Origin: Opitutaceae bacterium
GTDB taxonomy: Bacteria > Verrucomicrobiota > Verrucomicrobiia > Opitutales > Opitutaceae
Direction: 5' to 3'
DNA: 6,899 nucleotides
NCBI GenBank assembly: GCA_003168315.1
Contig: PMSP01000278.1
Span: 854 to 7,752, forward strand
In this document: piece after piece, positions 5,741-6,899 of the stretch
Layout of the letters: each line of letters opens with the position of its first letter
Position numbering within the stretch: the stretch's first letter is position 1
Program-made: the position numbers and the translations under genes
The notes under the pieces: model-generated
The model's database searches: none
The model's input: only the letters and a program-made list of their open reading frames with translations
What the model was told of the DNA's origin: nothing

Positions 5741-6899
5741 TCAGCGCGCCTCGAACGCGCGCCGCAGGTCGCCGCCCAGCCCGTCGTGGAATTCCTGGCG
5801 GGTCCTGTAGAGGGCGGCCCGCTTCCTGTCGGGGACGCAGCGCGTCGACTCGTCCAGCGAGACGCTCCTCCTGCAGAGATCGGCGAGCGCGGCGGCGGAT
5901 CCCCTGGCCGCCGAGTCGCACCAAGCCGCCTGGAGGGCGCCCCCAAGCGCGGCGCTCTCGTCCTGGGCCATGGCGACCACGGGGACGCCGAAGATGTCGG
6001 CCGCGATCTGGCGCCAGAGGGCCGAGCGGGCGCCGCCGCCGGTGAGGCGGATTTCCCTCGCCTTGACGCCGAGCGCAGCCAGCCGGCGCAGGCCGTAGTT
6101 CATGCCGAGCGTCGCGCCCTCCATCGCGGCGCGCGCGAGGTGGCCCTTCGCCAGCGTCCGGCGGTCGAGGCCAAAGTAGACGCCCGTCCCGCGGGGGAGG
6201 TTCGGCGTCCGCTCCCCGTCGAAATAAGGCAGGAGCGTCAGGCCGTCCGACCCGGCCGGTACGCCCGCCGCGGCGACCTCCAGGTCGGCGAGGCTCCAGC
6301 CAAAGAGTGAGCGGACCTGCTCGGTGACGCCGGTCACGTTCATGGTGCAGAGGAGCGGCAGCCATCCGCCGGTCGACGAGCAGAAGGCCGCGATCTCCCC
6401 GGACGGGTCGACGACCGGCTTCCTCGAGAACGCGTAGATGGTGCCGCTCGTCCCGAAGCTCGCGGTGACGGCCCCGGGGACGACGTTGCCGGTGCCGATG
6501 GCCCCCATCATGTTGTCGCCGCCGCCCGCGCTGACGACCGTGCCGGCGGGAAACCCGTAGCGGGAGGCGACCGCCGGGCGAAGGGTGCCGCACGCCTCGT
6601 GCGACGGGGAGAGCGCGGGAAGGCAGCCGGCAACGCGGCCGTCGACCGCGTCCATCGCGGCCTGGGACCACGCGCGCTTCCTCACGTCCAGGAAGCCGGA
6701 CCCGGACGCGTCGCCGTACTCCATGAAGTAGTTCCCCGTGAGGTGGAGGTTCAGGTAGTCGTGGGGCAGGAGGATGTGCCGCAGCCTCCGGAAGTTCGCC
6801 GGCTCGTGCCGCTTCAGCCAGAGGACCTTCGGCGCGGTGTAGCCCGGCAGGAAGGGAAGGCCGGTCCTCCTGATGACGGCCGCCGGGCCGCCGAGCCTG
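5741..6899 (-). CDS. xylB: Xylulokinase (FGGY carbohydrate kinase), 5' end outside the window
   Basis: The last 385 residues of an FGGY-family sugar kinase, open to the window edge; about 105 N-terminal residues are missing by comparison with E. coli XylB (484 residues). It phosphorylates D-xylulose to xylulose 5-phosphate with ATP, feeding the pentose phosphate pathway. The fragment begins in the FGGY_N domain with PFLPGYTAPKVLWLKRHEP and LLPHDYLNLHLTGNYFMEYGDASG, typical of xylulokinases. The catalytic base is probably Asp128 of the fragment in SAGGGDNMMGAIG (near 6515). TASFGTSGTIYAFS follows as the phosphate-binding segment. In FGGY_C, YFDGERTPNLP and LTGGGARSALWRQIAADIFG form the substrate and ATP sites. 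The Met at 6724 is internal, not the start: the reading frame continues upstream with conserved sequence. The frame is intact. No xylose isomerase or regulator is visible. Another FGGY kinase specificity is possible but less likely. Confidence 0.9.
   Translation of the reverse strand, partial: RLGGPAAVIRRTGLPFLPGYTAPKVLWLKRHEPANFRRLRHILLPHDYLNLHLTGNYFMEYGDASGSGFLDVRKRAWSQAAMDAVDGRVAGCLPALSPSHEACGTLRPAVASRYGFPAGTVVSAGGGDNMMGAIGTGNVVPGAVTASFGTSGTIYAFSRKPVVDPSGEIAAFCSSTGGWLPLLCTMNVTGVTEQVRSLFGWSLADLEVAAAGVPAGSDGLTLLPYFDGERTPNLPRGTGVYFGLDRRTLAKGHLARAAMEGATLGMNYGLRRLAALGVKAREIRLTGGGARSALWRQIAADIFGVPVVAMAQDESAALGGALQAAWCDSAARGSAAALADLCRRSVSLDESTRCVPDRKRAALYRTRQEFHDGLGGDLRRAFEAR

Noticed and set aside
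5710..5946. Longer start for the SRAP frame
   Set aside because: It would overlap the xylulokinase C-terminus and bury the catalytic Cys, which must be residue 2.
5741..6671. Arg-rich open frames in other frames over the kinase gene
   Set aside because: They overlap the kinase frame, which carries all FGGY motifs, and have the arginine/proline-rich composition of out-of-frame GC-rich translation.
6722..6724. ATG at 6724 as the xylulokinase start
   Set aside because: The frame continues upstream to the window edge with conserved xylulokinase sequence, so the methionine is internal.

Overview
The window comes from a GC-rich bacterial chromosome. It carries six protein-coding genes and no RNA gene, insertion sequence, CRISPR array or clear intrinsic terminator. 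No single gene fixes the lineage. Every readable start lacks a convincing Shine-Dalgarno sequence, and two divergent promoters sit so close to their start codons that leaderless mRNAs are likely. This, with the high GC, suggests a lineage that relies little on Shine-Dalgarno initiation. A Verrucomicrobiota, Planctomycetota or deltaproteobacterial-type organism is only a guess.

Layout, left to right. Positions 1-231 hold no supportable gene. Positions 232-3602 (minus strand) hold a tightly coupled gene pair. The upstream gene encodes a 690-residue polytopic membrane protein with a spermidine-synthase-like SAM-binding domain between two blocks of transmembrane helices. Its stop codon overlaps by four bases (ATGA) the start of a 433-residue site-2-protease-like (M50) membrane metallopeptidase, which has a MORN/YwqK-like C-terminal domain. 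After an 88-bp gap, positions 3691-4998 hold a divergent metal-homeostasis module. It consists of a DmeF-type cation diffusion facilitator (minus strand) with a His-rich loop and a CsoR/RcnR-family metal sensor (plus strand). The 87-bp divergent region contains two promoter-like sequences and a G/C-tract operator candidate overlapping the efflux gene's -10. Next, and convergent with the sensor gene, is a SRAP-family abasic-site DNA-protein crosslink protein (minus strand, 5005-5709). Finally a xylulokinase (minus strand, from 5741) runs off the right edge and lacks roughly its first 105 residues.

The metal module reads as a self-contained circuit: the apo-sensor occupies the G-tract operator and blocks the dmeF promoter, and metal binding releases it so that cobalt, nickel or another divalent metal is exported. 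The sensor's visible ligand set (Cys39, His64, Cys68) resembles copper CsoR or nickel InrS more than cobalt/nickel RcnR, so the inducing metal is open. The membrane SpeE-like/M50 pair is the least characterised part and the best candidate for something new. The SpeE-like domain keeps its SAM-binding motif but lacks one of the two acidic residues of the usual catalytic loop, and its tight coupling to an intramembrane protease suggests the two proteins act together. The SRAP and xylulokinase genes look like ordinary housekeeping or catabolic genes unrelated to their neighbours.
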